A stretch of 64,000 nt of DNA from Paramarasmius palmivorus (lineage: Eukaryota > Basidiomycota > Agaricomycetes > Agaricales > Marasmiaceae): the NCBI GenBank assembly GCA_037176845.1, contig JAYKXP010000055.1:307447-371446 (forward strand). Reading direction: 5' to 3'. Under the pieces are notes generated by a model. The model made no database searches. It had not been told where the DNA came from and saw nothing but the letters and a program-made list of their open reading frames with translations. The translations under genes were made by a program, and so were the position numbers. Shown in pieces: positions 1 through 11,878 of the stretch. Position 1 is the stretch's first letter, and every line of letters starts with the position of its first letter.

Positions 1-45
1 TCTTTCCCAATCAATCCTCACACTTACACTCTCACTTTTCTCCAG

Positions 46-752
46 TCAACCTCCGCTCCCAAAAACGTCTCGCCGCCTCCGTCGCAAACGTCGGCAAACG
101 CAAAATCTGGCTTGACCCCGCCGAACAATCCGAAATCGGCAACGCCAACTCTCGTACTCATGTTAAAAAGCTCATCAAAGATGGTCGTATTATCATTAAA
201 CCCACTGTCGTTCACTCTCGTGCACGTACCCGTGACCTCCTCGCTGCAAAGCGCAAGGGAAGGCATACCGGTACTGGTAAGAGAAAGGGTACGGCTGAGG
301 CTAGGATGCCGACAAAGGTGCTTTGGATGAGGAGACAGAGGGTTTTGAGGAGGCTGTTGAGGAAGTACAGAGAAGCGGGCAAGATTGATAAGCATTTGTG
401 GGTGGACGGTTTTTCTTTGTGGTGGATTATGGAATGCTGATGCATGTGTTTTCTGTTCGCAGGTACCACTCGCTCTACCAGAAATCCAAGGGTAATGTCT
501 TCAAGAACAAGCGTGTCCTTATGGAGTACATCCACAAGGCCAAGGCTGAGAAGACCCGTACCAAGATTCTCACTGACCAGATGGAGGCTCGTCGTGTCAA
601 GAACAAGGTGTGTTTCCTCCATCTCGTTCTAATCTATCTCACCTACTCACACTTGACCCACCTAGGCCGCCCGGGAACGTCGTGCTGCTCGTATCCAAGA
701 AAAGAGACAAGCGATCATTGCCATCGAGCACGATGCCCCCGTTCAACAGTAA
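46..752 (+). CDS. RPL19: 60S ribosomal protein L19 (eL19), 5' end outside window
   Basis: Structural protein of the large cytosolic ribosomal subunit. Three exons are visible: 46-397, 463-607 and 666-752, with GT..AG introns of 65 and 58 bp. The window opens inside an upstream intron that ends in a pyrimidine tract and CAG at 45, so the start codon lies outside. The spliced frame gives the family landmarks in order: QKRLAASV, the WLDP segment, [13 protein letters not shown], the SRAR motif, [31 protein letters not shown], then [17 protein letters not shown]. The stop TAA is at 750-752. The C-terminal tail is short and Gln-ending, as in fungi. No frameshift is seen. Identification is secure; only the missing first exon limits confidence. 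Confidence 0.94.
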
Positions 753-1856
753 ACGGCTGGAGGAAGGGTACTTTTTTTATCCATATGGTTACGAGGAGAT
801 TTGGGCTACTATACGGCTACTTCTCTTTATCTATGGGTACATCATACATACACTCCCTCTGTATCCATCACACGCACATCCACGCCCGCCCCATGATCGC
901 ATCGCTTTTTTTTCCTCGTATGCTTGTATGAATCCTATTAGCAAACAGCAAATCTAAATATCGGGTATGCCATGCGTTTTTCTGAGCAATTGCAGCTTAC
1001 ATAGTTGACCCGATCGGGATTTGTGCGTGAGTAACAGTATGACTGTGTGTGGTACGGCAGACGGACTCGGGCTCCTCTTGCGTAATTTATCATCTTACCA
1101 TGGTTGCTGCTCGCAGTGACGCGCTCACTTTGCTCATTTGACCTAATCTACCTCACACACTCTCATAACCACCGCCAGCAAATGTCTGCAAATGTATTGT
1201 GGCTAGATGCTGTCATGATCGTTGTCTGGAGATTTGGCGGCGGACTCAGAAGCGCTGAACCTTGTAAGCCTCTCATTCTCCCAGTCATTGCCTCTAGACT
1301 AAGATGAAATGTAGATCCGCCGATTTTCCGCTACAGCTGCGTAGTGCCTCAAGCGACGACTATCACCTCAAATGCATGTGTGGAGGAGAGATGCCTATAC
1401 AAAAAGAGTAATCTATGATATTCATACGACCTCTGGCCACATTGATTCCCTCTATACCTCCGAGCCTGGCACCAAGTTTCGCCCATGTCTATTGAATAGT
1501 ATTCGGCGCCACAGCTAGCATTGCGGGCGCCTTACACCAGCTCGGCTTGCTCCCCCATCTCTCTACTGCCTGGAACAAGGTACGAATCCTATTGACAGGT
1601 CCCATGCCAACCTTTATATAGTAATAATAGTGGGTCTTTGGTATCGGGAGAAGCATACCGTACACCGGCATTCAGCAAAAGAGAGTAGAAGGGATGCGAT
1701 GTTGACCATCCATTTCATATTGTTATGCATCATACACTGTCTCCCCGGCACACTCCCTTGTGGCTTAACGTCCGATATAAAAGAACTAAAGGATGTGTTT
1801 ATCACCCAAGCCTCCGTCTTCATAATGGTTATCTTACCTGCCCCTCAGTTGCCTGA
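753..1856. other. intergenic, no supported gene
   Basis: This is the RPL19 3' region and the upstream region of the next candidate gene. Short open frames exist but show no exon-intron logic or recognisable motif. One frame around 1880-1950 on the plus strand reads as a hydrophobic stretch followed by Arg residues, but it stops soon after and conflicts with the better frame of the next entry. Confidence 0.5.
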
Positions 1857-2425
1857 ATGTTTCAGCGAAGGCAACAACTCGTACCGCTTCCTCGTCTCTG
1901 CCATCCTTGGGACCACTGCATTAGTCCTCTGGCATCTCCGCCGTCGCTATCCATGCATCACCATATTCGAAATGGACAGTATGGAACACACACTCGACAT
2001 ATCTACGATCGTATTCCGAAAGTGGAAAACCTGCACATGGACCATCTCACAAAACTGGAGGACATAACGCGGAAACTGATTCAGTAAGTCCTTCTTGATT
2101 CCCCCAGTGGTCTCACGACCCATCCAACTGATGGACCAAACCCCACAGCGTCAAGATCAAAGCATCTCGTATACGCACTAGATCACTGACATCGAACACC
2201 AAGTGGAAAATCTATCTTGGCTTGGATCCAAAGATAGCTCCCGAAGTTATTGCTTGGAATTACGGCGCCAAAGTTCTTGAACGTGATATGCTGGTAGGTC
2301 GAACTATCTATCCCCATCCGCTTCATCTCACCCATGAACAGCTTCTTATTGAAGCTGTTGCTCAACACCGCTTCGAGACACGACTCATGGGTATTGGTTT
2401 ACAGATCGTCGCGTCCCAGTCGTAA
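1857..2425 (+). CDS. small hypothetical protein, two exons
   Basis: No function recognised. Exon 1 ends at 2083 before a GTAAGT donor; exon 2 starts at 2149 after CCACAG; the join is in frame (phase 2). The product would be about 165 residues. The first third is low in obvious structure. The rest reads as a soluble, mixed-charge protein with segments such as HIYDRIPKVENLHMDHL and YLGLDPKIAPEVIAWNYG, and it ends at TAA 2423-2425. The coding look of exon 2 (even composition, no low complexity) is the main support. The ATG at 1857 is the first in frame but an upstream exon is possible. No signal peptide or membrane segment is seen in this frame. Confidence 0.4.
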
Positions 2426-2640
2426 TTCCTTCCGGTAGTCGTAGTCTTGATCAAAGGTTCGTCCTGCTTTCTGGTACGCGACCGACCCCCACACTGACGA
2501 AGTGACTAGGCTCACAGCGCTCTCCTGTTTTCTCGTTTTCCAGCTGTCCATGGGTATCATTTTTGTACGATATAAAGGTCCAATTGAACGAAGAACAATA
2601 AATACATACTGTAGTAAGAAGCTCGAGCGACGTTGCTCCC

Positions 2641-4746
2641 TCAGTGTGGTCTATAGTCCGGTGGCGAGTCCCAACCGCCTTGCCTTCCCATTCCAGCAGT
2701 CTGTTTCCGAGAAACCGGTTGACGAGGAAGTGTGTCAGCTTGGGACACATCCGTCGTCCGTAACGTGGAATTTGAGGGCACGCTGCTATACCTATGACTT
2801 GAAATTACAGATTCGTGCTCGATCTGATTCTTCGCTGGTCGACGGCGGAAGAACCATAACACGAATACGACCGAGATACCGATGAAAGCTAGTCCACCTA
2901 CGACTGCGCCGACTATCGCCCCAACTGGCGTGCTGCTTTTGTTTTCGTTTTCGGAAGAATCGTCCGTTGAGGACGAGACAGGGGTAGAGCTTAGTGAGGT
3001 TGGCGAAGACGATACACTTGTGCCAGCGCCGTTTTCAGAAGAGACTGGGATCGTTGCCAGCAAGCCTGAAATTGCTTTGGATTGGCCTCCTCCGTCATAC
3101 TTGATTGATGGGACCCGACTAGTCCATGTTGGGCCATAGATATTTCCGTCTCCAGCACCGTTGTCCATAATGGCATTATACTGAATTCCATGCTGTCAGT
3201 ACGAAGCTCGAGGCCGAGAAGTAAGCATTTACCTGCACAGACAGATAGGTTGAAACATATTTCCCGCAACTTCATATCGGTAGTTACGTTGTACACTTGG
3301 ACCATCCCTCGAGGAATATAGGTACCGCTAACGTCCGTGGCTGAAAGACAAAGATTAGATCTAGAGTATCGCTGAGCACACAAGCGCGACACGTACCAGA
3401 CAGGATCCCAGCACTGTTGTGCCATTTTGTATTCGATGTTATCCCAACTACCAGGTCATTAATACTGTTTACTCGAAGCTTAGTAACGTTTCGTCGGGAC
3501 CAAAAGAAGGGAAAATACATTGCGTTATACTCGGTTGAGTTCACGACTTTGTTGAGCAGGGATATACCTTGCAGGATCACGGCGTTCTCGTATCCGGTGT
3601 ACCCGGTATTCATTTTGCATGCGTCCTGCTCTCCACCTGCTATAGAATTCGCGAACAATTTGTCCCTGGATTGGTACAGTTGGCTCTGCAAGAAGTTGGC
3701 AGTGGTTTCTCGCGGCTGACAGATACGTTTCATTCGATGTCAGTCCGTAGAGATATGCTGAAAGGCTGGGGAAGAAACTGAGATTCGGATACTAGTTGAG
3801 CGATGTATGAGGGTACTCGCCTGAGAAAGTTCCTATAATATTGGTTTCAGAGAGTCATATCGCACCAGTCGAGAGAGGACAGGACTTACCCGGTTGACCA
3901 CGAATCTATCACGGCGTCATTAGTCTTGTTATTCTGCAATGAGAAGCCCTCAGGAAGTGTTTGCCAGCATCCATTCGGAAAGTCGTACCCTGAACGTTCC
4001 TCCCGCAGGGATGCTGCAAAGACCGTGAGCTGGACGCATATCAGCGATGGAAATGACTCGCCGTTATTACATGTCTTTTGCAAAGTGAAGTTTTTGGCCG
4101 GGATAGTGCCTGCGCTAATATTTTCATCCGATATCGTCAAGCGTCTTCCCGAGTCCCAGGCCTGTTTCGCAAAGTCCAAGAATGACTGATCTTTGTATGA
4201 CTCGGATGCGCGCGCTGCGGCGTAACCGAATCCACTGCCATTCAACTCATTGTCAAAACCGCTGCAAATTAAATCCAAGTATCACTCACATTCCAACCCT
4301 GGTAACATCATACACAAATCCCGGTCGGACTCGCTCTCCCGCAGAAATGTACCCGGAAAGAGCTTGTCTATACGTACTTCGGCCGGTTAGGGCGTCATAA
4401 TCAGACATCTGTACACAAATCTGGGCCAGCGAGGCCAAGTCATTCGCTAGACTTAGTGAGTAAACCTGTATGATGAACGGCATGGGTAAGGCTCACATAT
4501 TTTGACGTCTGAAGGTAATGGCAGTTTTTGCCAGCTCTGTACAAGAGCAGCGTCTGTCTTCTGTATAATCTCACCGCGAGAGGCCTTTACATCCAGGTTC
4601 TGTAATGCAAATAAGTTTATCGCCCGAAAACGTAGGTCACAGAACTTGCCTGCCATGTAGAAGGAATCGTCTGAGCTGCAATGAAACGAGAGAGGACTGT
4701 TAAGCACCCGAGCAAGACCCAAGGATCGGGAAAACATGGCCAACAT
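2641..4746 (-). CDS. GH76-like secreted/membrane-anchored protein
   Basis: Resembles fungal proteins annotated as glycoside hydrolase family 76 (alpha-1,6-mannanase-type, six-hairpin fold) acting at the cell surface. In order: a hydrophobic N-terminus ending AAQTIPSTWQ, GYAAARASESY, an AKQAWDSGRR...NFTLQKTCN block, ENAVILQGISLLN, the DGNIYGPTW segment, a Ser/Thr-rich linker, one membrane helix (GAIVGAVVGGLAFIGISVVF) followed by RRR, and a polar tail with the stop at 2641. Many short introns split the gene. I do not see the adjacent Asp-Asp pair of active family members, so catalysis is uncertain. The signal peptide is out of frame with the nearest ATG (4737): one extra T in a TTTT run at 4731-4734 would explain it. 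A truncated paralogue lies upstream at 7.5-8.8 kb. Confidence 0.72.
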
Positions 4747-5149
4747 ACTTGGAACGATGACGATGGCCTTATAACATGAACTCTTCTGCCAGGATATTTG
4801 CTCAGTGGCCTACTCGGATCAGTCCCATCCCTTACGGGAGTATCAATCAAAAAATCTGTGAGGGCTTGATGCATGCGGTTCATGCCATGCGGGAGTCTCG
4901 AGCTAGGGAACTTGCAAAATAGTGCATCGACGTAGATGTATTACAGCAAAACATGCGAAGACGAAGTGTTTGTATCGTCCTAGAGCTTCCAGTGCCTACA
5001 CAATGACCACCTGGTAAGAATCTGGGGTTCTCCCAGCCATGGAAACGACCAGAGCAGTGCGGGACAGAAAAGTGATTCACCTATCATGATGCCAACCATT
5101 AGCGGGGTCCCTATCAAACTTTCATCGACATGGGTGCAGTCTTCGCTGA

Positions 5150-5509
5150 TTAGCAGGACTCTTTTAGCCCAGGTGTCTGTTGTTCGTGTTCGTCAGATAC
5201 TAGTATGCCGAGAGACCCAACTTTGTCCCTTACATTTGGTCGATATCCGTTCTGTATCCATCCCTCTAAGCGTATAATGACTGGTTCTTTATCCGATTGA
5301 AGTCTGAACTCCACTGGAGACGATGGAGAGGAATTGATTTCATGTCGTGAGCAGATTAGCTTGCGAGAACACCCAAAGTCGAGAAGAACGTCGCAGGACG
5401 CGTTACGCCGGTTGTAGCTCGGTTGTAGCCGTCTTGGCTTTTCTGCGGTGCTGTAGTAGTCGGGCGGCTTGAAAATCATCATAACGGCTTGAGTCGGAGT
5501 CAAAGGCAA
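5150..5509 (-). CDS. possible exon of an unrecognised gene
   Basis: An open frame of about 119 codons with protein-like composition (segments such as MIFKPPDYYSTAEKPRR and VIIRLEGWIQNGYRP). It is preceded by a plausible acceptor (TTTTAG at about 5510). I cannot link it to a family or find convincing flanking exons. It may be an exon of a small minus-strand gene upstream of the GH76-like gene, or a gene remnant. No signal peptide or membrane helix is seen. Confidence 0.25.
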   Translation of the reverse strand: MPLTPTQAVMMIFKPPDYYSTAEKPRRLQPSYNRRNASCDVLLDFGCSRKLICSRHEINSSPSSPVEFRLQSDKEPVIIRLEGWIQNGYRPNVRDKVGSLGILVSDEHEQQTPGLKESC

Positions 5510-5514
5510 ACTAA

Positions 5515-7400
5515 AATGTTCGAGTCAGTCTCCCAATGTGTGATCAGGAATGTAGCCTTCAATACGCACTTTATGCCAGCCAATGTACGTTCCTTCAAGC
5601 CTCAGAATGTCGACGCCGTTCCCTGCCCCCCAAAACTACCGAGTACATGAGGATCAGGGTCTTGAAAAGGACCAGTGCTATTACATTCCTGTATTCATCG
5701 CGCAATGACAACTTGATTATGTTGGTGACGAGGCTGGGAGAGAGCAGCCTAGCATGTAGATGACATGTGATGATTGATCAGAGCTCGAACTTCCATTCCT
5801 CTTGGTATCAGATAAGTAGATGGTACAGTAGTTCTTTAGGAGTGCTTCAGCTTCGACGAGAAATGATAGAGGTTGTTAGTACACTCACCGGAGTCCCCTT
5901 CTCTCTTACCCATCTCCGTCGAGCCAGTCTCAATTGTGAGCATCCAACAATCACGGGAGCTCCGGCATGAACAGAGGAAAGATTAAGGCGTGGCAGAAAA
6001 GATCGTGCATGAGCAACGCGGATGCGACTTCCGATACGTCCGATACGGTCCGACCTTACGGCCTTAATCGTAGCTTCCTTAATCGTCTAAGTTACGCATA
6101 TGGATGGTAGTCGCTGAATTCCATCGTGGACTTATGGTACGTATACAGCGTTTGATCTGTTAAGAGTATACAAGGGCAAACCTATATACCAAAATGATAA
6201 AGTGATTGGAATACTAGACGGATGGCGCCCAGTATTGTGACTGGATATGCAAGGAATTTGGCTTCTAGAACCGGCGCGAACATGTCACACTGAATATGAG
6301 CAACTAGGTGCATAGGGAGATGGTTAAATGGCGTGGATGTATTTCGACGAACGCGTAGAAATGTACACAGTACAGTACTTAGAGCCGGCGCCCGGACCGG
6401 AAGAGGTATCTAGGAAAGACAGCCAGTGACAGAGGATCAATAGTATCGAAGTATCAGGCAAGAGTTTGGATGGACACACTTGTGTTGAATGATTCAATGA
6501 ATACGTCTGCCCGGTAGCGAGCGTGACAAGGCGTCCATGTGTCCATTGAAGTATGGTGTTGAAAGCACATCCAGTGAGGTGACGAACGACGATAGGTTCT
6601 GTGCCATGAATAAGCCATACATGTGGGTACTTGGATTCTTGTTTTGTTGACCGCTACGACCAGAAAATAAGAGTATCTCGAGACCTGCATGAGACCGATT
6701 AATTGTCCTTCTCAGGTTAAAAGACAGTATTACGCCGTTGAATCTGATACATGTATGATATTCTTGAATCTTTGATCATCCCAGGCCTGCCACTGCGCTT
6801 TCTATGATGATAACCAACTTGAGCCAGTCAACCGCGAGTTCCAAGAAGCTGCTGGAACAAATCGGTGTACGATTTTGATTAGAGCTGTATGCCTGTATGC
6901 CAGTCGCCGTTCATCCTGGGACATCAGCGTTCAGCTCGCACCTGGCCTTGGTTCCAGATAATGTGCGCCCTATTCGGGAGTCTTATTGGTTTGAAGCGAG
7001 CAGCCCGATGTCTGCCTAAAGGCTAAGGACTACTATACCTCACCGAGAACGGCAATTTTGTGAAGATTAATTTGTAACGTTCTCCCTACATCCCCTTTAG
7101 CTCCCAAAATTGACCAGCGTACTCTCGATATGTGAACACACCTACACCAAATTTTTCTGTATTTTTATAACCAAAGATCCAGTTGCCAGAAAGATGCCGG
7201 GGTGCGAACAGAGAAGTGCAAACACGTAAGCGCCCGTCCAAAAAACACTCATTCTTCACTACATACCGTCGTCTCCCCTAACTCTTCTCCCCTGAAAGTT
7301 GGAATATATACTCTGATAGTATATATCTAACGTCCTACGTCCTCACGACTCAGCTCTGAGCAGTTCAACACCCCAATTTTCATGCCATCACTCCACCATC
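5515..7400. other. gene-poor spacer, nothing supported
   Basis: About 1.9 kb between the two GH76-like copies. Open frames are under 80 codons and show no domain, membrane pattern or splice logic. Stretches near 6170-6420 and 7080-7340 are AT-rich with TATA-like motifs (for example TATATA near 7306 and 7320). No repeat shared with the rest of the window was recognised. Confidence 0.5.
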
Positions 7401-7559
7401 AGAGTTAACTCCGGAGCACTCTCCCTTCTCTGTCCCTCCGACAACATGCAATCCTGAATATAATGAGATATTTAGGGTGTATACGTTGCACTAAGTTCCA
7501 GAAAAAAACCCCGAGGCTCAATTCAAAGGGGAACATGTAAAATTTTCGAGATTTGCACA

Positions 7560-8789
7560 TTGCCGTCGTGTGCACATCAAAGTGCGGTATAGTACTCTGT
7601 CGAAGAAGCGAAGACGTTAAGGAGTGAGAGCCCCTGCAAAAACAGCCCTGCAGGGGTTGCTTGATCCAGTTGACAACCATCATCTTGGCCGGCGGATAAT
7701 TGGGACACAACCAAACTCGATCCGACATAGAGGTGTGTGCGGATGAAGTTGGCGATAGCTCTCGCTGAAGAGATATATATTTCATTAGAAGTGATCTTAT
7801 AGAGCGAAAATGAGAGGCTGTTCGATGTATGAGTATCAGGTATAGTTGCAGTCGAATGGCACCTACACCAGCATATCTCTGAAACGGTCGTTAGGGCCGT
7901 TAGCAACCGGAGAACAGCGTAAGCTTACCCTGTAGTCCATGAATCCAAATCCGAGGACTCCGTTGAATTGAGCTAGGAGGCAGATGAGGCTACGAAATAT
8001 GGCGCGCTTTTCCTCTTACCCCGAAAGTTCCTCCTGTAATCGATGCTTCACGAAAGGTCAGTATACAAGAGCCTGCAGGTAGAAGTGGCGTCACTCACTG
8101 GAATCGCACGTCTTTTGCAAGGTGAAATTCTTAGTCTGGATGACACCAGCTCCCACATCTTCGTCAGAGAGGGTGAACTGTCTTCCCCAATTCCAGGCTT
8201 TGATCGCATGCTCAAGGAAGATTCCGTCTTCGTAGGCTTCGTATGTACGGATTGCAGCAATTACATGGGCACTGCCCATTCGCAGTTAGATTGATTCTGG
8301 CCGAAATCCGAAGCACAAGTTTGAGCTCACATTCCACCTCGCACAAAGAGATATGCGTAACCCGGATAAACTCGTTCCGCGGCAGGGATCAGTGTCCTGA
8401 GGATTTGCTTGTGATCCTGCTGGCCGGCAAAAAATATCGAAATCTGCCATTTCGGTGCGGAGTTGAGCGATCCCTAGCCAATCTTCTGCTGAAAAGGTCG
8501 ACGGTCAGCAAGTACATTGACAGTAACGGGTTAGACCTACATCGCAAGTACCCCGGATTAGAAATTGCTGAAAACTGGCGATCAATGGTTGCTTCGGCTC
8601 GCAGTATGCGCTCAGACCGCGGGATTGTCATGGTAGGTTTCTGTGCAATATTGAGGAAAAATTGAGTTCCGTTCGCGGCTCTTGAGAGCTATGACCTACC
8701 CGCCACGTTACGGGGACTGTCTGCGCCATAACCAAAGAACACAGGAGCACGAGTGCCCCAAACACGGATTTGGAAATTCCCAGAGTCAT
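7560..8789 (-). pseudogene. truncated GH76-like paralogue
   Basis: A second copy of the GH76-like gene. It starts at ATG 8789 with a good signal peptide (MTLGISKSVFGALVLL, then MAQTVPVTW, matching AAQTIPSTW of the first copy) and a GTAGGT donor right after. Further blocks align with the first copy: an AIKAWNWGRQFTLSDEDVG block followed by NFTLQKTCD, ARAIANFIRTHLY, and LFLQGLSLLNVFASSTEYY. The region corresponding to the first copy's DGNIYGPTW segment, Ser/Thr linker, membrane helix and tail is absent, so the copy lacks its C-terminal half. Frames between blocks do not all join cleanly. A tandem-duplicate pseudogene is the simplest reading; a short secreted variant is the alternative. Confidence 0.55.
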
Positions 8790-8822
8790 GGTAAAGGATT
8801 GCCTGGAATGACCGTCTAACAT

Positions 8823-9690
8823 TGACAGAGTTTATATCTTCTGGGATATTATGGGGAACGGGAGACATGTGTTGATTTTCACCAGCGTCGTTACAATCAG
8901 GAAGTTTGATTGAGACTAAATCTCTGGAGTTGTCGGTCAGTTGATGCGAGTGGGAATATAGATCTACATGCCTTTTGGTGCCCTTATCCGACAGATGCGT
9001 CTCGGGATTTGATGTTGCCATTATGTGTAAGAAACTATTTTCAAGCTGAGATAGCCATTCTTTGACGAAATAGGCCTATTTGTTATGAACGTTGATGGAG
9101 AATCCTACAATTTTGCCATGAGTCTCCCGTCAGAAAGGTAGATGTGCGTATCAGAGCTTGGACACTCACCGACAACATTCATCCATTTATCCCTCGCGGC
9201 AACGACACTGAGATTTTGTGCCACCATCTCTCTGGTCATTGACTTTCCGACAGCTACTTGAGCGAGCCTCGACGAGAAAGGTTAGAACCAAGTTAGAGCT
9301 AGAGATGTCGATGAACGTCGAAGGAGCGGACCGCGGTGGACTGCAGGTGCAGTTTCTCAACTTTTTCCCACCCTATGTCTTGCCTCTTTTCCGCAACTTC
9401 AAGCTGTCGACGTCAAAGTAATATGGAGAACCTCGTCACTCGAGTCTAGAGCGGCGGCACCTTGCCAACGATGGTGGCTTCGAGTGTAAATCCATTCCGA
9501 GTTTCCTGTCTTACTACTAGTATTGGCAATTACTTACCTCATTGACAATTAGCGACATTCACATAAATTCAATGTTTAATTCCATCTCGAACAAAGCTGG
9601 CCTGGGTTATCTCGTCTTGTCAATGTCACTTATACGGCTATAGAATTTATGGCCAGATTTTCCGTCGGATTTCCGCGCCACGACCCATGA
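8823..9690. other. spacer between divergent genes, nothing supported
   Basis: Region between the start of the truncated GH76-like copy (minus) and the first seven-helix gene (plus). Minus-strand open frame 8830-9021 and plus-strand frame 9218-9421 are the only ones over 60 codons. Neither shows a recognisable motif. It probably holds the promoters of both genes. Confidence 0.4.
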
Positions 9691-9694
9691 ATCC

Positions 9695-9701
9695 TATATA
9701 G
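9695..9701 (+). promoter_or_regulatory. TATA-like box of first seven-helix gene
   Basis: TATATAG lies about 40 bp upstream of the ATG at 9738. The second copy has TATATAA in the equivalent place, preceded in both cases by the same CCGCGCCACG motif, so the promoter was duplicated with the gene. Confidence 0.4.
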
Positions 9702-9737
9702 CTTTAGCGAACATTGCCCTTGCCCCCGAAATACGCA

Positions 9738-11045
9738 ATGAGCAAGCAGCCTCTCGATACTACAACTGGTCAAGGTAATGACCCACCTTACCTTTATCAA
9801 AATATGCTCATTGTGTGCCCTCGCAGTCGTCATCACCACGTTCCACTCAATTGCGATTGCATCTACAGTCTTTCGGCTTGTACACCGCGTACGGATCGTC
9901 GATTCTCTTGGGATGACTCCTCGGCTGCCCTCGCATTAGTATTTGATCGATATACATGGCTACTGGCTGGGCAAGAAGCAGAGTTGGTATGTATGTACTT
10001 ATCTACGACGATTTAGCATTCATCTGATCCAGGCATCGGCAAACTAACTGCAGGAAAGAATATCACACCAACACAAAACATTCAATATCAGCTAAAAGTT
10101 CTGATGTGGATTATTACTTCGTTATTCACAATTCTTATCTGGTGCGTCTTAATATATACTCTATGGATTTTGTTTTAATAAGTACTTCGCGCTCAGGACG
10201 TGCCGAATCAGCTTGGCCCTGTCGATAGTAAGAGTTCTACCATCTGGCCGACTCCGGACCCTTGCTCTTCTGTTTTCGTTGTTGTGCTTCCTTCAAGGCG
10301 CTATCCTTATCATAGTAAAGTCAGCCTGGTGTATTATTGACTATACACGCCTACCTCCTATCCAATGCACTTGGGCCGCTGGTAAGATCATCGGCGTCGG
10401 ACAGGTTGTGAGTGAGTGTACTTATACTCTCGAAGGAGCATGGTCATTGATCTGACTAATTATATGCTCAGTGGATATCCTATCTACTGCCATTCTCGTC
10501 ATACTCCCTATCTACATTCTGTGGAACTGGAGGTCGGAACATGCCAGACAGGAGCGCAGGCTCGTTATGCTACTGTCCATGGCGAGCTTGTTAACTCTGA
10601 TTGCTTGTCTGGTTCACGCGATTTATAATATCGAACCCGATTCCTTCAAACAAGCTTATTCGGCGCAATTAGAAGTGCGTGTTGCATGGTAACACTGAAT
10701 CCCGGAGAAAATCTGATATCTCTCGTATAACAGGTAGCTACTTCCCTTTTGGTCTGTAATCTTCTCGTCGTCGTCACCAGCATCTATCAAATGATCCGTC
10801 GTTGGAAAGATCCTGGATCAAGAGAGGACGTGGGACACGATGCTTCTTCCGAGCCTGATTTCTCGTCGGATCCACAGTCCCAATCCCTGCGGAAGGATAC
10901 GACGACATTTCCCATCGAAACTGGGTTTTCTGCCACGGAGATGTACTCCCTTGGTTCTGATGTTGACTCCTCGGCCTTGGAGCGCCATAAAGTCGATGTC
11001 GATGATCTCCCTACAACCGGACAAGAAGTTTCCATATGCACCTGA
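9738..11045 (+). CDS. seven-helix (rhodopsin-like fold) membrane protein, copy A
   Basis: Predicted integral membrane protein with about seven helices and a Ser-rich cytosolic tail. Exon 1 (MSKQPLDTTTGQ) ends before GTAATG; helix 1 follows (FHSIAIASTVFRLVHR), then a helix-2 region, TSLFTILIW, the LALLFSLLCFLQGAILIIV helix, VDILSTAILVILPIYILWNW, the RLVMLLSMASLLTLIACLVH helix and SLLVCNLLVVVTSIY. The tail contains FSATEMYSLGSD, conserved in copy B. Introns are 50-60 bp. Compared with copy B, one base is missing near 9896 (after VHRVRI), which breaks the frame before helix 2, so it is either a pseudogene or carries a consensus error. It resembles fungal proteins annotated as rhodopsin-domain or integral membrane proteins; no retinal-binding Lys is evident, and the ligand is unknown. 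Confidence 0.65.
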
Positions 11046-11803
11046 ACGTCCTCTACGCCATTTTTGGTGGGAAAAACTTAACACCTGTAACCTGACAGAA
11101 GTCCGTTAGGCTATAGCCAGAAATGAATCTTGTCTCTATCATTTCATCTCGAAAATGCGAGAATGTCTAGTAACATTTGCAGAGAGCTACGGAAAGGCCA
11201 AGTGTCCGTGGCTCTTTGTCGGCTGATGTATCGTGTCCTTGTTCGTGCACGTCTTAGCACTTGTGAAGGAGGGTCCTCATATATCCCAAGGGTTTGACTG
11301 GGGTTTGAGAAGGTTTGAGCTGGTGAATGAGGGACCCGGAGGAAGCGGTAGAGAGGCAACGACGTCGACTCGGAGTCTGATGCCGTAACGTTGCGGCGGA
11401 CTTGCCAGTGTTCTCAAGATCTCACGGTCACTCTCATGGCTTTCGTCAATCACTTCAGGGCCGCGACTCGCATCCGGTTGCTCTTTCAAATTCCTCGAGT
11501 CGACTTACCTCAAGACTTAGCCATTTCTTGAATGCACAGGCCCCCTGAAACATACGCCACCTTTACAGCTTTGCGCCATGCAAGTTTCCTGTCCTGATCG
11601 TCCGCTCACTCGAAAGGCCATCGCGCCAAGACCAGGGAGGCCGATGTGTTCGCTCGCACGAATTCAATGCAATGGCTAGATTATGTTGATTCTTTGTGTG
11701 GACGCCCCGTGTCGATGTCATTTGGATCGCCCGTGCTTTCATGATTACATTTACCGTCGAATACCCAGACTGCCCTATTTCCCGCGCCACGCCCCGTCAA
11801 TTG

Positions 11804-11810
11804 TATATAA
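11804..11810 (+). promoter_or_regulatory. TATA-like box of second seven-helix gene
   Basis: TATATAA about 70 bp upstream of the ATG at 11879. It is in the same context as the box of copy A (CCGCGCCACG upstream). Confidence 0.4.
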
Positions 11811-11878
11811 TACTCGATTCAAGTGCCTGGTCCCCTTCCAATGAACGTCACCCTTCTCTTACCCTACTCAAACACGCG

